Positions 9,081 to 17,839 of a stretch of 64,000 bases of DNA are shown here, in pieces. This stretch comes from Sinomicrobium weinanense. GTDB taxonomy: Bacteria; Bacteroidota; Bacteroidia; Flavobacteriales; Flavobacteriaceae. The stretch is from the NCBI RefSeq assembly GCF_018863395.1, contig NZ_JAHKRR010000005.1:62001-126000 (forward strand), in the 5' to 3' direction. Every line of letters starts with the position of its first letter. Within the stretch, counting starts at the first letter, position 1. The position numbers and the translations under genes are program-made. Under the pieces are notes generated by a model. That model saw only the letters and a program-made list of their open reading frames with translations, was not told the origin of the DNA and did no database searches.

Positions 9081-12000
9081 TTATTCTTTTATCAAATGCT
9101 TTGTCGTTTCTTTCCCGTTTATATGAAACCGGACGATGTACTGCCCCATCTTTAACCGGGAAATATCCACCGGTTCATCGGGTCTTACGGCCATCGCGGG
9201 TATGACCATTCGTCCGGACATATCGTAAACGGTCATCCTGGCTTTTTGGGCATCGAACTGCAAACGGAGATCACCGGATGCCGGGTTCGGGTAAAGTATA
9301 GCATTGGTTCCCTGTCCGGATGTGTTTTCGGTGCGCACCGTAATGGTCCGGCCTGCGGAATATAACTGGTTTCGGGGTATGATCTCTTTGGGCTGGGAAT
9401 CATTCGACCACCGCAGCCTGCAATTGGCACCTCCGTAATTTTCAAAATATTCGAGCCTGATGTCGTATCGTTGTCCGGCTTCGAGTGTAATGGTCCCGGA
9501 ATATTCCACATCCCAGTCGTCGATCCACTTATCGATAATAAGTTCCCCGTTCACCCAGAGCCGCCTGCCGTTATCGCTGGTCACATAAAACGTATATTCC
9601 CCGGAATACCGCGGCTCTACTTTTCCGGTCCATCTTACGGAATAGCCGTCCGTATCCACTCCACTACCGGGAGAGCCTTCGCCCCAGTCGAAATCGATAT
9701 CGGGATCGACCCGGGAAAAGACATGAGTGTCGAATTCCATACCGTTGTAGTAATCGCCCGTAAGCCCGTCACCATTGCCGACCGGCGGAGCGGAGATCAG
9801 TTCCCATACAGCAGAGGCCTGCCCGGTATCGGTGAACTGCACGACATTGGCTTCAGGGGCCGTGCTCTCCCCTGCTATGGCAATGACCTTTCCGCTTATT
9901 ACGGAAATGAATTTGTAATACCGGCCGTTGACAGGGATGGCAATAAACTGCTGGTTCAGGGCTTCGTAATTTGTTCGCTGGGAAATATTGGCATTATCGT
10001 CGTAATCCGATTGTTCCACATCGAGACATTTGGCGCTGTGATATGCGGTTATGGTATATACGCCATTGCCGAGATGCTTCAGGTTAAAGGTCTGGTTGGC
10101 CTGGTTGTTTTTATGCCAAAGCTGGGCATTCGCCCCATCGGAAACACCGCCGAGGCCTCCCCTTACATCGAGGAATAAGCCACTGTTTATGTTTTTCAGG
10201 GAATATGTCCCGCCGAGCCCGGTCTCACCGTTGGCTACCACTTTTACAGAACTTGTCCGGTTCTTCCAGTTCCCCAGGCAACCATTATTCACCGTCAGTG
10301 TTTTGGATGCTCCTTTAAAGTTGTCATCTTCATAAAGTATCACTTTGTAGCCTTTGGCAATTTTTAACGAAGCGATCTCATCATCCCGGAAGCCTTTCAG
10401 TTCCAGGTCGGCCAGTTTGTATTGGCCTATGGGCAGCCCGGCGTGAAACCCATTGTAGTCGCAATGTTCGTAGAAGGTCACCGGGCCTTCGGAAACATCC
10501 GGCCTGCTGTACAACTGTGCCCGGGGTATTGTTTCGCGCATTTGGGAGGAACTTTCCCATTCCAGGTAGCAAAAGGCCTCGCCGTTGCCTTCGCCATATT
10601 CCAGAGAAATATCGTATTTCTCCCCGGCCGCAAGGGTAATGGTACCGCTACGGGTATAGCCCCCCTGAGTTTCGTAATCGTCGATAAGCACCTGTCCGTT
10701 TACCGTAAGTTTTGCCCCGTCATCGGAATATACGTAAAATGTATATGCTTCGTCATACAGCGGTTGCACCTGGCCGGACCATCTTACGGAAAACTGATCT
10801 GTGCCCAAAGATTCATCGGGAGTACCGGTTGCCCAGTCGAAATCCACGGTGGGGTCTGTTTTGCTGTATTTGAGTTCATCCCGGTGATACCCGTTGTAAT
10901 ATTCGGCTTTCAGGCCATTTCCGGTACCTGCTGGTAATCTGCCGAGATTCTTTTTGACAAGCCATACAAATTCATCCGGGGCCACAACCCGTACATTTGG
11001 CCCCAGGCGGCTGATACATTCCAGTACATCATCCACTCCCCTGGACCACACATGAACGGGAATAAGGCTGTAACCGTCTTCGGAATAAATATCGGTAGAG
11101 GCCTGGTTGAGCTGTTCGGCAAGCGATCCGGGAGAGGAAAGCGTACCCCAGAGGGTATACCTTCCGCCGATGGACGGTTTTCCGTTGTACCAGTCTATCT
11201 GTCCCTGCCTTCCCGTGTAGTTGGCTCCGTAGCTGTAATAGAACAGGGCGTCGATGTTGTCCTGTTTGAGGTAGGCAGAAGGGTCGTTATCACTGTCGTC
11301 TGCATCGATGATATTCACGATGCGGAGGTCTGCCCTCTTCATATAATTGTTCAGCAGGCTGCATTCTTCTTCAAGGTCTGCATCGGGGTAACGGCCGGGC
11401 AGGTGATAGCCCCTTCCGGAGGGCCCGGCGATGAGCACATTTCTTCCTTCAGGTGTAGTCAGGGTATTGTCCACATATTTTTCGTAAACTATGGGAGCCA
11501 GTTCTGCAAGAGCGGGAGAAGTGGTCCATCCCAGGTTGACCCGTGCCCGGTTGGGATTGTTCCAGCTTGTAGGGCTATCGTGCGAACCGAGAAGCCATTG
11601 TACGTTATCACCATCAGATATGACAAAGCATACGGTATGGACATCGGGCACGGTTTCAAAGGCCTTGACAGGGTCCTTCTGACGGAAGGTTTCCTTTACC
11701 GGGGGAATATTGGTCAGTGCCGACATATTCGGCGCCCAGTCCGACGGGTGTATCACACCGGAATGCAAAGACAGTTGTTCCACGGTTTCGTATTCCCCGG
11801 CCCCCCATCCGAAATAGGTGGCTCCCTTGTCCATGCGCTTGTAAACACTGTCGGCCAGTGTCCCGGTAGCCGAATCGTCCCAGAACTGGAATGCCCCGGT
11901 ATACGTGCTGTAATCTGCCAGGTGATTTACCCGGTCGTCGGAACTCTGTTGATAAGAGGCTATGGTACGGCTGAACAGATCGCCATAGTTGGCCAGCACC

Positions 12001-12482
12001 CACGACTCGTCCTTTTCGCGCACGTCCAGCAGGCGTGTAAGCCCTGCATCGATGGCCGTCTGTTCTATATCTTCGGGAATGGCCACGGCATTCATCACCC
12101 CAGCGAGCGAAATGGCCGCGTTGGTAGACCGGTCTTTCGGATGGCACAGGATGTACCCGTCCAACCTATCGGAAAAACGGGCCAGCAGACCGGGGAAATC
12201 GGTATAGTAGGTATCGTCTATTATTACTCCTGCGTTCTCTACGAGTGTACGGTGGCCATAGATATCCCGTAAAATTTCGGGTTTATCCTTGGCGATAACG
12301 CCCATTAGGGTTTGTAGGGCCACCCGTTCAGAGGGGGAGTAGTTCTCGGAAGTGAGAAACAAACGGTCGGGCACTGCCGAAAAGGGATAGGGGCTTCCTT
12401 CTACCCTGGGTATCGTTTGTGCTTCCGTATACAGGAAAGACAAAACCCCGGTAATGAGGCTGTAAAGTAGTTTTTTTTTCAT
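9081..12482 (-). CDS. GxGYxYP-domain protein with PA14, crystallin-like, ricin-like modules and T9SS sorting domain
   Basis: 1133 residues, secreted. Order: signal peptide (1-21); GxGYxYP-family N- and C-terminal domains to ~530, with CFVISDGDNVQWLLGSHD and GPSGRGYHLPGRYPDAD; a PA14 domain (~535-670); a beta/gamma-crystallin-like segment (FYEHCDYNGF...YEDDNFKGAS, ~680-755); a ricin-type beta-trefoil (GLFLDVRGG...NAQLWHKNNQANQTF, ~760-900); a second PA14 (~910-1045); and a type A sorting domain (ILYPNPASGDL...HLIKE, last ~74). GxGYxYP proteins are putative glycoside hydrolases of unproven activity; PA14 and ricin modules often bind carbohydrate. The sorting domain predicts export through the type IX system to the surface or medium. 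It is the last gene of the mannosidase locus, 223 bases after the glutaminase-like gene, and that gap holds a strong hairpin. Confidence 0.85.
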   Translation of the reverse strand: MKKKLLYSLITGVLSFLYTEAQTIPRVEGSPYPFSAVPDRLFLTSENYSPSERVALQTLMGVIAKDKPEILRDIYGHRTLVENAGVIIDDTYYTDFPGLLARFSDRLDGYILCHPKDRSTNAAISLAGVMNAVAIPEDIEQTAIDAGLTRLLDVREKDESWVLANYGDLFSRTIASYQQSSDDRVNHLADYSTYTGAFQFWDDSATGTLADSVYKRMDKGATYFGWGAGEYETVEQLSLHSGVIHPSDWAPNMSALTNIPPVKETFRQKDPVKAFETVPDVHTVCFVISDGDNVQWLLGSHDSPTSWNNPNRARVNLGWTTSPALAELAPIVYEKYVDNTLTTPEGRNVLIAGPSGRGYHLPGRYPDADLEEECSLLNNYMKRADLRIVNIIDADDSDNDPSAYLKQDNIDALFYYSYGANYTGRQGQIDWYNGKPSIGGRYTLWGTLSSPGSLAEQLNQASTDIYSEDGYSLIPVHVWSRGVDDVLECISRLGPNVRVVAPDEFVWLVKKNLGRLPAGTGNGLKAEYYNGYHRDELKYSKTDPTVDFDWATGTPDESLGTDQFSVRWSGQVQPLYDEAYTFYVYSDDGAKLTVNGQVLIDDYETQGGYTRSGTITLAAGEKYDISLEYGEGNGEAFCYLEWESSSQMRETIPRAQLYSRPDVSEGPVTFYEHCDYNGFHAGLPIGQYKLADLELKGFRDDEIASLKIAKGYKVILYEDDNFKGASKTLTVNNGCLGNWKNRTSSVKVVANGETGLGGTYSLKNINSGLFLDVRGGLGGVSDGANAQLWHKNNQANQTFNLKHLGNGVYTITAYHSAKCLDVEQSDYDDNANISQRTNYEALNQQFIAIPVNGRYYKFISVISGKVIAIAGESTAPEANVVQFTDTGQASAVWELISAPPVGNGDGLTGDYYNGMEFDTHVFSRVDPDIDFDWGEGSPGSGVDTDGYSVRWTGKVEPRYSGEYTFYVTSDNGRRLWVNGELIIDKWIDDWDVEYSGTITLEAGQRYDIRLEYFENYGGANCRLRWSNDSQPKEIIPRNQLYSAGRTITVRTENTSGQGTNAILYPNPASGDLRLQFDAQKARMTVYDMSGRMVIPAMAVRPDEPVDISRLKMGQYIVRFHINGKETTKHLIKE

Positions 12483-12546
12483 GGTATTTGGTTTTGATCG
12501 GTTAAGTTTTTTATTCGAAATTCAAAGCACAAGCATTTCCCGATAG

Positions 12547-12579
12547 GGGGATGTCTAAAAATAATTTTTAGACATCCCC
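12547..12579. repeat. Perfect 15-base inverted repeat with 3-base loop
   Basis: GGGGATGTCTAAAAA (12547-12561) and its exact complement (12565-12579) are separated by TAA. The element lies between the glutaminase-like gene and the downstream GxGYxYP gene. On the minus-strand transcript no U-run follows the stem, so a classical intrinsic terminator is not certain; an RNA-processing or stabilising hairpin, or a protein-binding site, is possible. Confidence 0.75.
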
Positions 12580-12705
12580 ACTCAAAGTGGCGGGGCTGAA
12601 AGCATACAGCCTGTTCAGCACCCGCATTATTTCAGGGCAAAAAAGGTGGAATGACCGGGGGTGCTATCCGGGGCACAGATCAACAGACATCCGGTGACGC
12701 TACCG

Positions 12706-15153
12706 TTATTTCCTCCATTTATCTTCCAGCAATTTTATAAAATAGCCGCCCACAACACTCCTCGCCTGGAATCCCCTGACATCACCGCTGGAGGTGAAAT
12801 GCCAGTCGCTCATGGGCACCCTGTCTTTTGTTTCCGTAGCAAAAGTGTAAACCGGGTTTGCCAGTTTCCGAAAACTGGCCCCGGAATCGGTCAGGGTGGC
12901 CGTCCATAGTATCCAGTCGGATTTAGTATAGTCGGACCTGTTATCAAGGGGCAAGCCGTATTTGTTCTGATTTTTGAGGTACCAGGCTATTTCCTTTTGG
13001 TATACTTTTTCCGGGAACAGGTCCAGGTCCAGCACCTTGTCCCAAACCAGGTTGTATTTCTGGCTCCAGGTGTTCTTATCGTCAAAGGTCAGCGCGTAGT
13101 GGTCCCCGGCATCGGCCAGGGCCATCCATTTTTTGGTCATTCCTTTGGCCATTGCCGTATATTTTTTGGCCACATCCTTATGCCCCAACTGATCTGCCAG
13201 GTAGCCGTAGCATCCTAAAGCGACAATGGCTTTTACGGAAAGGTTGGCATTCCGGGCCAGGTGACCGGCAAAGTCGTCGGTACATAGTTGATTTCCGGGA
13301 TCAAAGCCTTTATCTGCCAGGTAATTGGCCCAGGTGGTCAGGGTCTTCCAGTGCTTTTTTGCATAATTGGCATTACCTTCGGCCCTTGCTATCGCTGCCG
13401 TAAGGATGATCATGTTCCCGGATTCTTCTACAGGCATGGGTTCGCCGTATACCACACCGTTTGCTTTCGGGTAAGTTCCTATATCATGGGCCGGGAAGGG
13501 TTCGTTATACCTGCCGCTTTCCGTATAATGGAAAATCCCGGTAAGCATGCCTCCCATAAGCCGAGGATTGTACATAAGGTACAGCGGGGCCGACGGATAG
13601 GTAACATCTACGGTATTGATGCAGCCGTTACTGAAATTCTCTTTAGACAGGAACAGCAATTCCCCGTCGGGGCTCTCCACCAGTTTATGTGCGGCAATAC
13701 TCTGCCGATAGCCGATCTCGCACAGTTTAGCGTATTTTTCCCCTCCGGCAGCCGCTGCTTTTTTACGGAGGTCGCTGTCAAAATCACTGCATTTTTTTAT
13801 CACTTCGGCATATTCGGTATATGCCTTGTCCAGTTCCTTCCCGATGGTGTTTTTTCCGTCCTTGTTCCACCAGGGGCGGAGGTTTTGTTCAAAATACTGA
13901 ATGGAATATATATCGTCATATCCCAGCAATATCAGGTGCTCTTTTTCAGAAGTGATCTTTTCTTCGGGGAAAATAGTGTTCAGCATCAACTGCTTTCCTC
14001 CTGTTTCTGATTTTCCGGAATTTTTAACGGAGACAAAGTTATCGATAGCTTCCCTGTCCGAAGTTATGTTCTGGCTGACACCCGCCGTTTTTGGAGCGGC
14101 TACATACATATACCCCCAATCGATACGGAGGTTATCCCCTTTCTTTTCCAGGACCGGTTGTTCCTCGGTTCCGGCTTTTAGGTAAGACAAGGTCCCGGTG
14201 GAAGATGTTTCTGCAATTATCGGCTGCCCCGGGCTGTCAGATGCCAAAGCGGAGGATGCCCCGAAGTAGACCTGTACTTTATGGGGTTTGCCATCCGTAG
14301 GCCTGGTCTTTACGGAAATATAGGATACCGGCCGGGCAAAGAGGTCCAGGTCTTCCATAAGCAAAGGGGAAGTAAAGGTCAGGTCTACATCTACCGGGCC
14401 GCATTCCAGGCTGTACGTGGTTTGTGTCGCTGACATATCCAGGCTTTTCTGCCTGGCGGCCACAGCTTTATTCTGAGGCTCTATTTTCTCTGTTATCCCG
14501 GCATCCAGCCATCGCCCTCCGGCAGTGTTCCGCACATGGATGGCCAGCACATTTCCTTTTTCCTTCAATTTTTGCTGAATCGTTTTAGTTATTTCATAAT
14601 ATTTAAATTCATTGGTCCAGCATTCACATTGATACACTTCCTCTCCGTTGATATACACTTTTACATTATCGTCATGGTGGAGTTTTAAGAACAATTCGCC
14701 GGAAGGAACTTCGGAAAGGTCAAAAGTACGCCGGTACCACAGATCGGAGCTTTTCCAGGAGGTCGCGGCATTGTCATTGTCCCCGAACGGGGCTTTGGCC
14801 ATGGACCAGCCGGAATCGTCATAATCTGTTTTTTTCCAATCGCTGCCAGGGTCGGTTTCTGTTATTTTTACCTGATAGGGTTTGCTGTCTGATGCAGGCA
14901 ATATATCTTTATAACTTACACTTTCCTTTCCCAGAAAGCGATAGGTTTTACCATCTACTTTGATCAGGCCCAGCATGGACTGGTCGGTACCTGTCCAGTG
15001 CTTTGTGGGTGATGCGTTGATCTCATCGGTAAATGACCAGATGCTGAAATACGGGTCGTGCGTGACCAGCGGGTATGCGGGCGCCTGCCTCTGCTGGGCA
15101 AAACCTGCCTGGAGAAATAATATGACCGGCAGTATGCGGAATAGTTTTTTCAT
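12706..15153 (-). CDS. Glutaminase-A-like protein (DUF4964/DUF5127/DUF4965/DUF1793)
   Basis: 815 residues with a signal peptide (MKKLFRILPVILFLQAGFAQ). The N-terminal PAYPLVTHDPYFSIWSFTDEIN...HWTGTDQSMLGLIKVDGKTYRFLG is the DUF4964 hallmark. Residues ~95-215 form an inserted galactose-binding-like jelly roll (SDWKKTDYDDSGWSMAKAPFG...LFLKLHHDDNVKVYINGEEVY). DUF5127, DUF4965 (IAAHKLVESPDGELLFLSKENFSNGC) and the C-terminal DUF1793 domain follow. Relatives are named after Aspergillus glutaminase A, but in Bacteroidota they are common in glycan loci, so the real substrate may be a glycan or glycopeptide (inference). It is probably periplasmic or surface-exposed. It lies 229 bases after the aldose epimerase gene, with a repeat between. 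Confidence 0.82.
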   Translation of the reverse strand: MKKLFRILPVILFLQAGFAQQRQAPAYPLVTHDPYFSIWSFTDEINASPTKHWTGTDQSMLGLIKVDGKTYRFLGKESVSYKDILPASDSKPYQVKITETDPGSDWKKTDYDDSGWSMAKAPFGDNDNAATSWKSSDLWYRRTFDLSEVPSGELFLKLHHDDNVKVYINGEEVYQCECWTNEFKYYEITKTIQQKLKEKGNVLAIHVRNTAGGRWLDAGITEKIEPQNKAVAARQKSLDMSATQTTYSLECGPVDVDLTFTSPLLMEDLDLFARPVSYISVKTRPTDGKPHKVQVYFGASSALASDSPGQPIIAETSSTGTLSYLKAGTEEQPVLEKKGDNLRIDWGYMYVAAPKTAGVSQNITSDREAIDNFVSVKNSGKSETGGKQLMLNTIFPEEKITSEKEHLILLGYDDIYSIQYFEQNLRPWWNKDGKNTIGKELDKAYTEYAEVIKKCSDFDSDLRKKAAAAGGEKYAKLCEIGYRQSIAAHKLVESPDGELLFLSKENFSNGCINTVDVTYPSAPLYLMYNPRLMGGMLTGIFHYTESGRYNEPFPAHDIGTYPKANGVVYGEPMPVEESGNMIILTAAIARAEGNANYAKKHWKTLTTWANYLADKGFDPGNQLCTDDFAGHLARNANLSVKAIVALGCYGYLADQLGHKDVAKKYTAMAKGMTKKWMALADAGDHYALTFDDKNTWSQKYNLVWDKVLDLDLFPEKVYQKEIAWYLKNQNKYGLPLDNRSDYTKSDWILWTATLTDSGASFRKLANPVYTFATETKDRVPMSDWHFTSSGDVRGFQARSVVGGYFIKLLEDKWRK

Positions 15154-15221
15154 AGTGGGTGTTTTTTATTAAAAGATCGATTGTTATATCAGGGTATGTT
15201 TAAAAAACTTTGAAAACTGTC

Positions 15222-15351
15222 CGTCATTCTGAACTTGCACGCGCTGAGTGTAGCCGAAGTGTTTCAGAATCCCATCCCGCTAATCGAACAGTTGGGGTGA
15301 GACCCTGAAACAATCCTTCGATTGTGCTCAGGGTGGCAGTTCAGGGTGACG
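15222..15351. repeat. Dispersed palindromic repeat
   Basis: The element starts 'cgtcattctgaacttg' and ends 'ttcagggtgacg', which complements its start. The middle reads 'gctgagtgtagccgaagtg' and 'cagaatcccatcccg'. It is the same family as 55621-55773 and the fragment at 63946-64000. It fills most of the gap between the epimerase and glutaminase-like genes. Confidence 0.7.
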
Positions 15352-15382
15352 TAAAGATTGTTTTTAAATATGCTTTTATTGG

Positions 15383-16549
15383 TTATTTGCTTATTGAAAA
15401 ATGATATATGGAAACGGTATGATACTTCTCTCCGGGATTCAATATTACAGACGGGAAATCCGGTTGGTTGGGCGCATCGGGAAAATGCTGTGTTTCCAGG
15501 GCAAAAGCAGTTCTGAAATCGTCCGTAGCACTGCTTTTGAAGATATTTTTTCCCTGCATGAAATTACCGCTGTAAAACTGTATCCCGGGTTCTTCTGTAT
15601 AGACGTTCATTGTAATGCCAGTTTTGTCCCCGACCATGGTGGCAGCATGGGTCATCCCTTTTCCGGCGGTACCGTTCAGCACAAAATTATGGTCATAGCC
15701 TTTTCCATGCTTTAGTTGAATGTTATCGGCTTCTACGCGTTCTCCTATGGTATGAAAATCCGTAAAGTCAAAGGGCGTGCCTTTTACCGATCTTAATTCA
15801 CCGGTGGGGATAAGGCCTTCGTCTACCGGGGTAAATTTATCGGCATAGAATTTTACACGGTGTTGCAGGACACTGCCGCTGCCTTCTCCGTTTAAATTAA
15901 AAAAGGCGTGATTGGTGAGGTTTACGGGGGTGGGGTTATCGGTAGTGGCTTCGTATTCCATTTTCAGGCTGTTATCGGCCGTAACGGAATAGGTGACCCT
16001 GACTTCCAGGTTGCCAGGGAAGCCTTCTTCCATATCGGGAGAGGTATACCGGAGTACGAGTGTTTTACTGTCGGGCTGTTCTGCATCCCACACTATATCC
16101 TGGAACCCTTTTACCCCTCCGTGCAATGTATTTTCCCCATTGTTTACAGGAATGGTGTATTCTTTCCCGTTCAGGGTGAATTTTCCCTTTGCAATACGGT
16201 TGCCCACCCGGCCGATGGTGGCTCCGAAATAAGGCTCGGTGGAGTTGATATATCCTTCAACGTCCTTAAAACCCGTTACCACATCAACCTGATCACCGTT
16301 CCTGTCCGGAACCCACAGGCCTATCACCCGCCCTCCGTAATTGGTAAAGGCGGCTTTTATGCTGTCGTTCTCAATCCAGTAGAGCTTAACCTGTTTACCA
16401 TCCACTACCGTATCGAAAGCCTTTTCTTCCAATACGGGGCGGGCGGTGTTTTCCTGTACTGATGCGGACGCTTTCTTTTTTGCAGCCTGGTTGCAGGCTA
16501 CAAAACACAGGGCCAGGGTTAGCAGTAGGATTGTGTTGATCTTTTTCAT
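15383..16549 (-). CDS. galM: Aldose 1-epimerase (mutarotase) lipoprotein
   Basis: 388 residues, lipoprotein signal with lipobox CFVAC. GalM-family features are clear: AAFTNYGGRVIGLWVPDRNG, FGATIGRVGNRIAKGKFTLNGK, NGENTLHGGVKGF with the conserved His, TNHAFFNLNG with the second His, GKGYDHNFVLN with Asp, and FYSGNF with a late Gly/Asn segment. It interconverts alpha and beta anomers of aldoses such as galactose or arabinose. The residues after the lipid-bearing Cys (NQAAKKKAS) are basic, unlike the acidic ones in the surface lipoproteins here, which suggests a periplasmic location (inference). It lies between the clan GH-A hydrolase and the glutaminase-like gene. Confidence 0.92.
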   Translation of the reverse strand: MKKINTILLLTLALCFVACNQAAKKKASASVQENTARPVLEEKAFDTVVDGKQVKLYWIENDSIKAAFTNYGGRVIGLWVPDRNGDQVDVVTGFKDVEGYINSTEPYFGATIGRVGNRIAKGKFTLNGKEYTIPVNNGENTLHGGVKGFQDIVWDAEQPDSKTLVLRYTSPDMEEGFPGNLEVRVTYSVTADNSLKMEYEATTDNPTPVNLTNHAFFNLNGEGSGSVLQHRVKFYADKFTPVDEGLIPTGELRSVKGTPFDFTDFHTIGERVEADNIQLKHGKGYDHNFVLNGTAGKGMTHAATMVGDKTGITMNVYTEEPGIQFYSGNFMQGKNIFKSSATDDFRTAFALETQHFPDAPNQPDFPSVILNPGEKYHTVSIYHFSISK

Positions 16550-16589
16550 GTTTTTTGTTTGGTATTTTTGTTATTGGGTTATGAATTTT

Positions 16590-16671
16590 GCTTGCCCCCC
16601 TGCCCCCTACTTCGACTTTAGTTTATCCTGAGCTTGCCGAAGGGCACAGCACATCGCCTCAAGGGGGGAAT
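16590..16671. repeat. Palindromic intergenic repeat
   Basis: A C-rich start (GCCCCCCTGCCCCC) and a G-rich end (CTCAAGGGGGG) are complementary. The middle has 'tttatcctgagcttgccgaaggg', a phrase related to the other dispersed repeats. It lies between the glycosidase and epimerase genes. Confidence 0.55.
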
Positions 16672-16680
16672 TATTTGTCT

Positions 16681-17760
16681 TTATTTCTTTTGGGCTTCAG
16701 TGGTGGTGTTGAGTTTTTTTATAAGGTTGGTTTCGTCTTTTCGGTAGGGAGTGCCGTCTTTACGGAATATGTCGTGAAACCATTCTACGGGTTCTTCCCC
16801 GCTATCGATAGGGGTGTTCCAGGCATAAATGGTATTGGTCTTTCCGTTTACGAGTCCCCAGTTGATGGCTCCTATGTTCTCTTCTTTAAGCATGGGCATG
16901 ATATTGGCGAAACGGCTGTTGCGGGTACGGGCCATGTATTCGGTACAGATCATCGGCCGTCCGTGGCTTTTTAACAATTCCAGGACCCTCCTGTGATCTT
17001 CGGGGTCGCCGTAGTTGTGGTAGGTAATAATATCGGAATGGAGCGCCTGAAACGCACCAAGGTCCGTTAATCCCCAGGACCACAATCCGGCGGACAGAGG
17101 TTGGGAAGGATTGACTTCCCTTGCCCATTTAAATACATTTTTCAGCAATGGCAATGACTCATTTCCCTTGCTGTCGTTGCCCGGTTCGTTGTAGAGGTCC
17201 CACAACAAAATACGTTTATCGTCCTTAAAGGTAGTAATAATGTCCTTTACATATTTTTCCAGTCCAGGGAAATTCTTTTCTTCTCCGGAAGCCGGGTTTC
17301 CCGGGTCCTGTACCCATCCGGAATTATGGGTCCCGGTTTTGGGTTCGGGCTGTTTACCGATCTTCGGGGTCTTGCCCCATACGTCATCGAAAATGACGAA
17401 CATGGTTTTTATACCGTGCTTGTCCGCCATATCCAGGTATTTGTTTACCCGTTCCTTAAAGCCTTCGGGACCGGCCTTGTAGGCCAGGCTGTGGAGGTAG
17501 ACCCGCATGGTGTTCATGCCTATGCTTTCGGCATATCCAAGTTCACGGTCTATGGTTTGGGGGGCGAAGGTCTCTTCCTGCCACATTTCGAGCTGGTTAA
17601 TGGCGGTGCTGGGAATGAAGTTCGCCCCGTTTATCCAGGCGTGCTGCTTATACCACTCCTTTGCCTTGTCCACCGACCATCTTTCTCCTTTCTGTTGTGC
17701 TGCGGTACTGCATACGATGGCCAGTAGCAATACTAATGCTATAGGTTTTCTGATTTTCAT
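16681..17760 (-). CDS. Clan GH-A (beta/alpha)8 glycoside hydrolase, cellulase/xylanase-like
   Basis: 359 residues with a signal peptide ending at STAAQQ. The fold is a TIM barrel: WINGANFIPSTAINQLEMW, GMNTMRVYLHSLAY, KHGIKTMFVIFDDVWG, and KRILLWDLYNEPGN, where the Glu after Asn is the likely acid/base. Further on are HNYGD and GRPMICTEYMAR, where the Glu is the likely nucleophile, then GAINWGLVNGKTN near the C-terminus. The two catalytic Glu are spaced as in clan GH-A (GH2/GH5-like). Relatives are often labelled 1,4-beta-xylanase without proof. It belongs to the mannosidase/arabinofuranosidase locus, 79 bases after the DUF3823 gene. Linkage and sugar specificity cannot be read from the sequence. 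Confidence 0.85.
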   Translation of the reverse strand: MKIRKPIALVLLLAIVCSTAAQQKGERWSVDKAKEWYKQHAWINGANFIPSTAINQLEMWQEETFAPQTIDRELGYAESIGMNTMRVYLHSLAYKAGPEGFKERVNKYLDMADKHGIKTMFVIFDDVWGKTPKIGKQPEPKTGTHNSGWVQDPGNPASGEEKNFPGLEKYVKDIITTFKDDKRILLWDLYNEPGNDSKGNESLPLLKNVFKWAREVNPSQPLSAGLWSWGLTDLGAFQALHSDIITYHNYGDPEDHRRVLELLKSHGRPMICTEYMARTRNSRFANIMPMLKEENIGAINWGLVNGKTNTIYAWNTPIDSGEEPVEWFHDIFRKDGTPYRKDETNLIKKLNTTTEAQKK

Positions 17761-17839
17761 ATTAAAATTATTTGGTTACGGGTTTAACACCGTTGTTTAA
17801 TGAAAAAGTATCCGTTTTTGTCCTTCGTGCCCGGCGGCC

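Noticed and set aside
11052..12272. Long open frame of 406 codons on the plus strand
   Set aside because: It lies opposite the GxGYxYP gene and has no recognisable domain. Open antisense frames are expected from the codon bias here.
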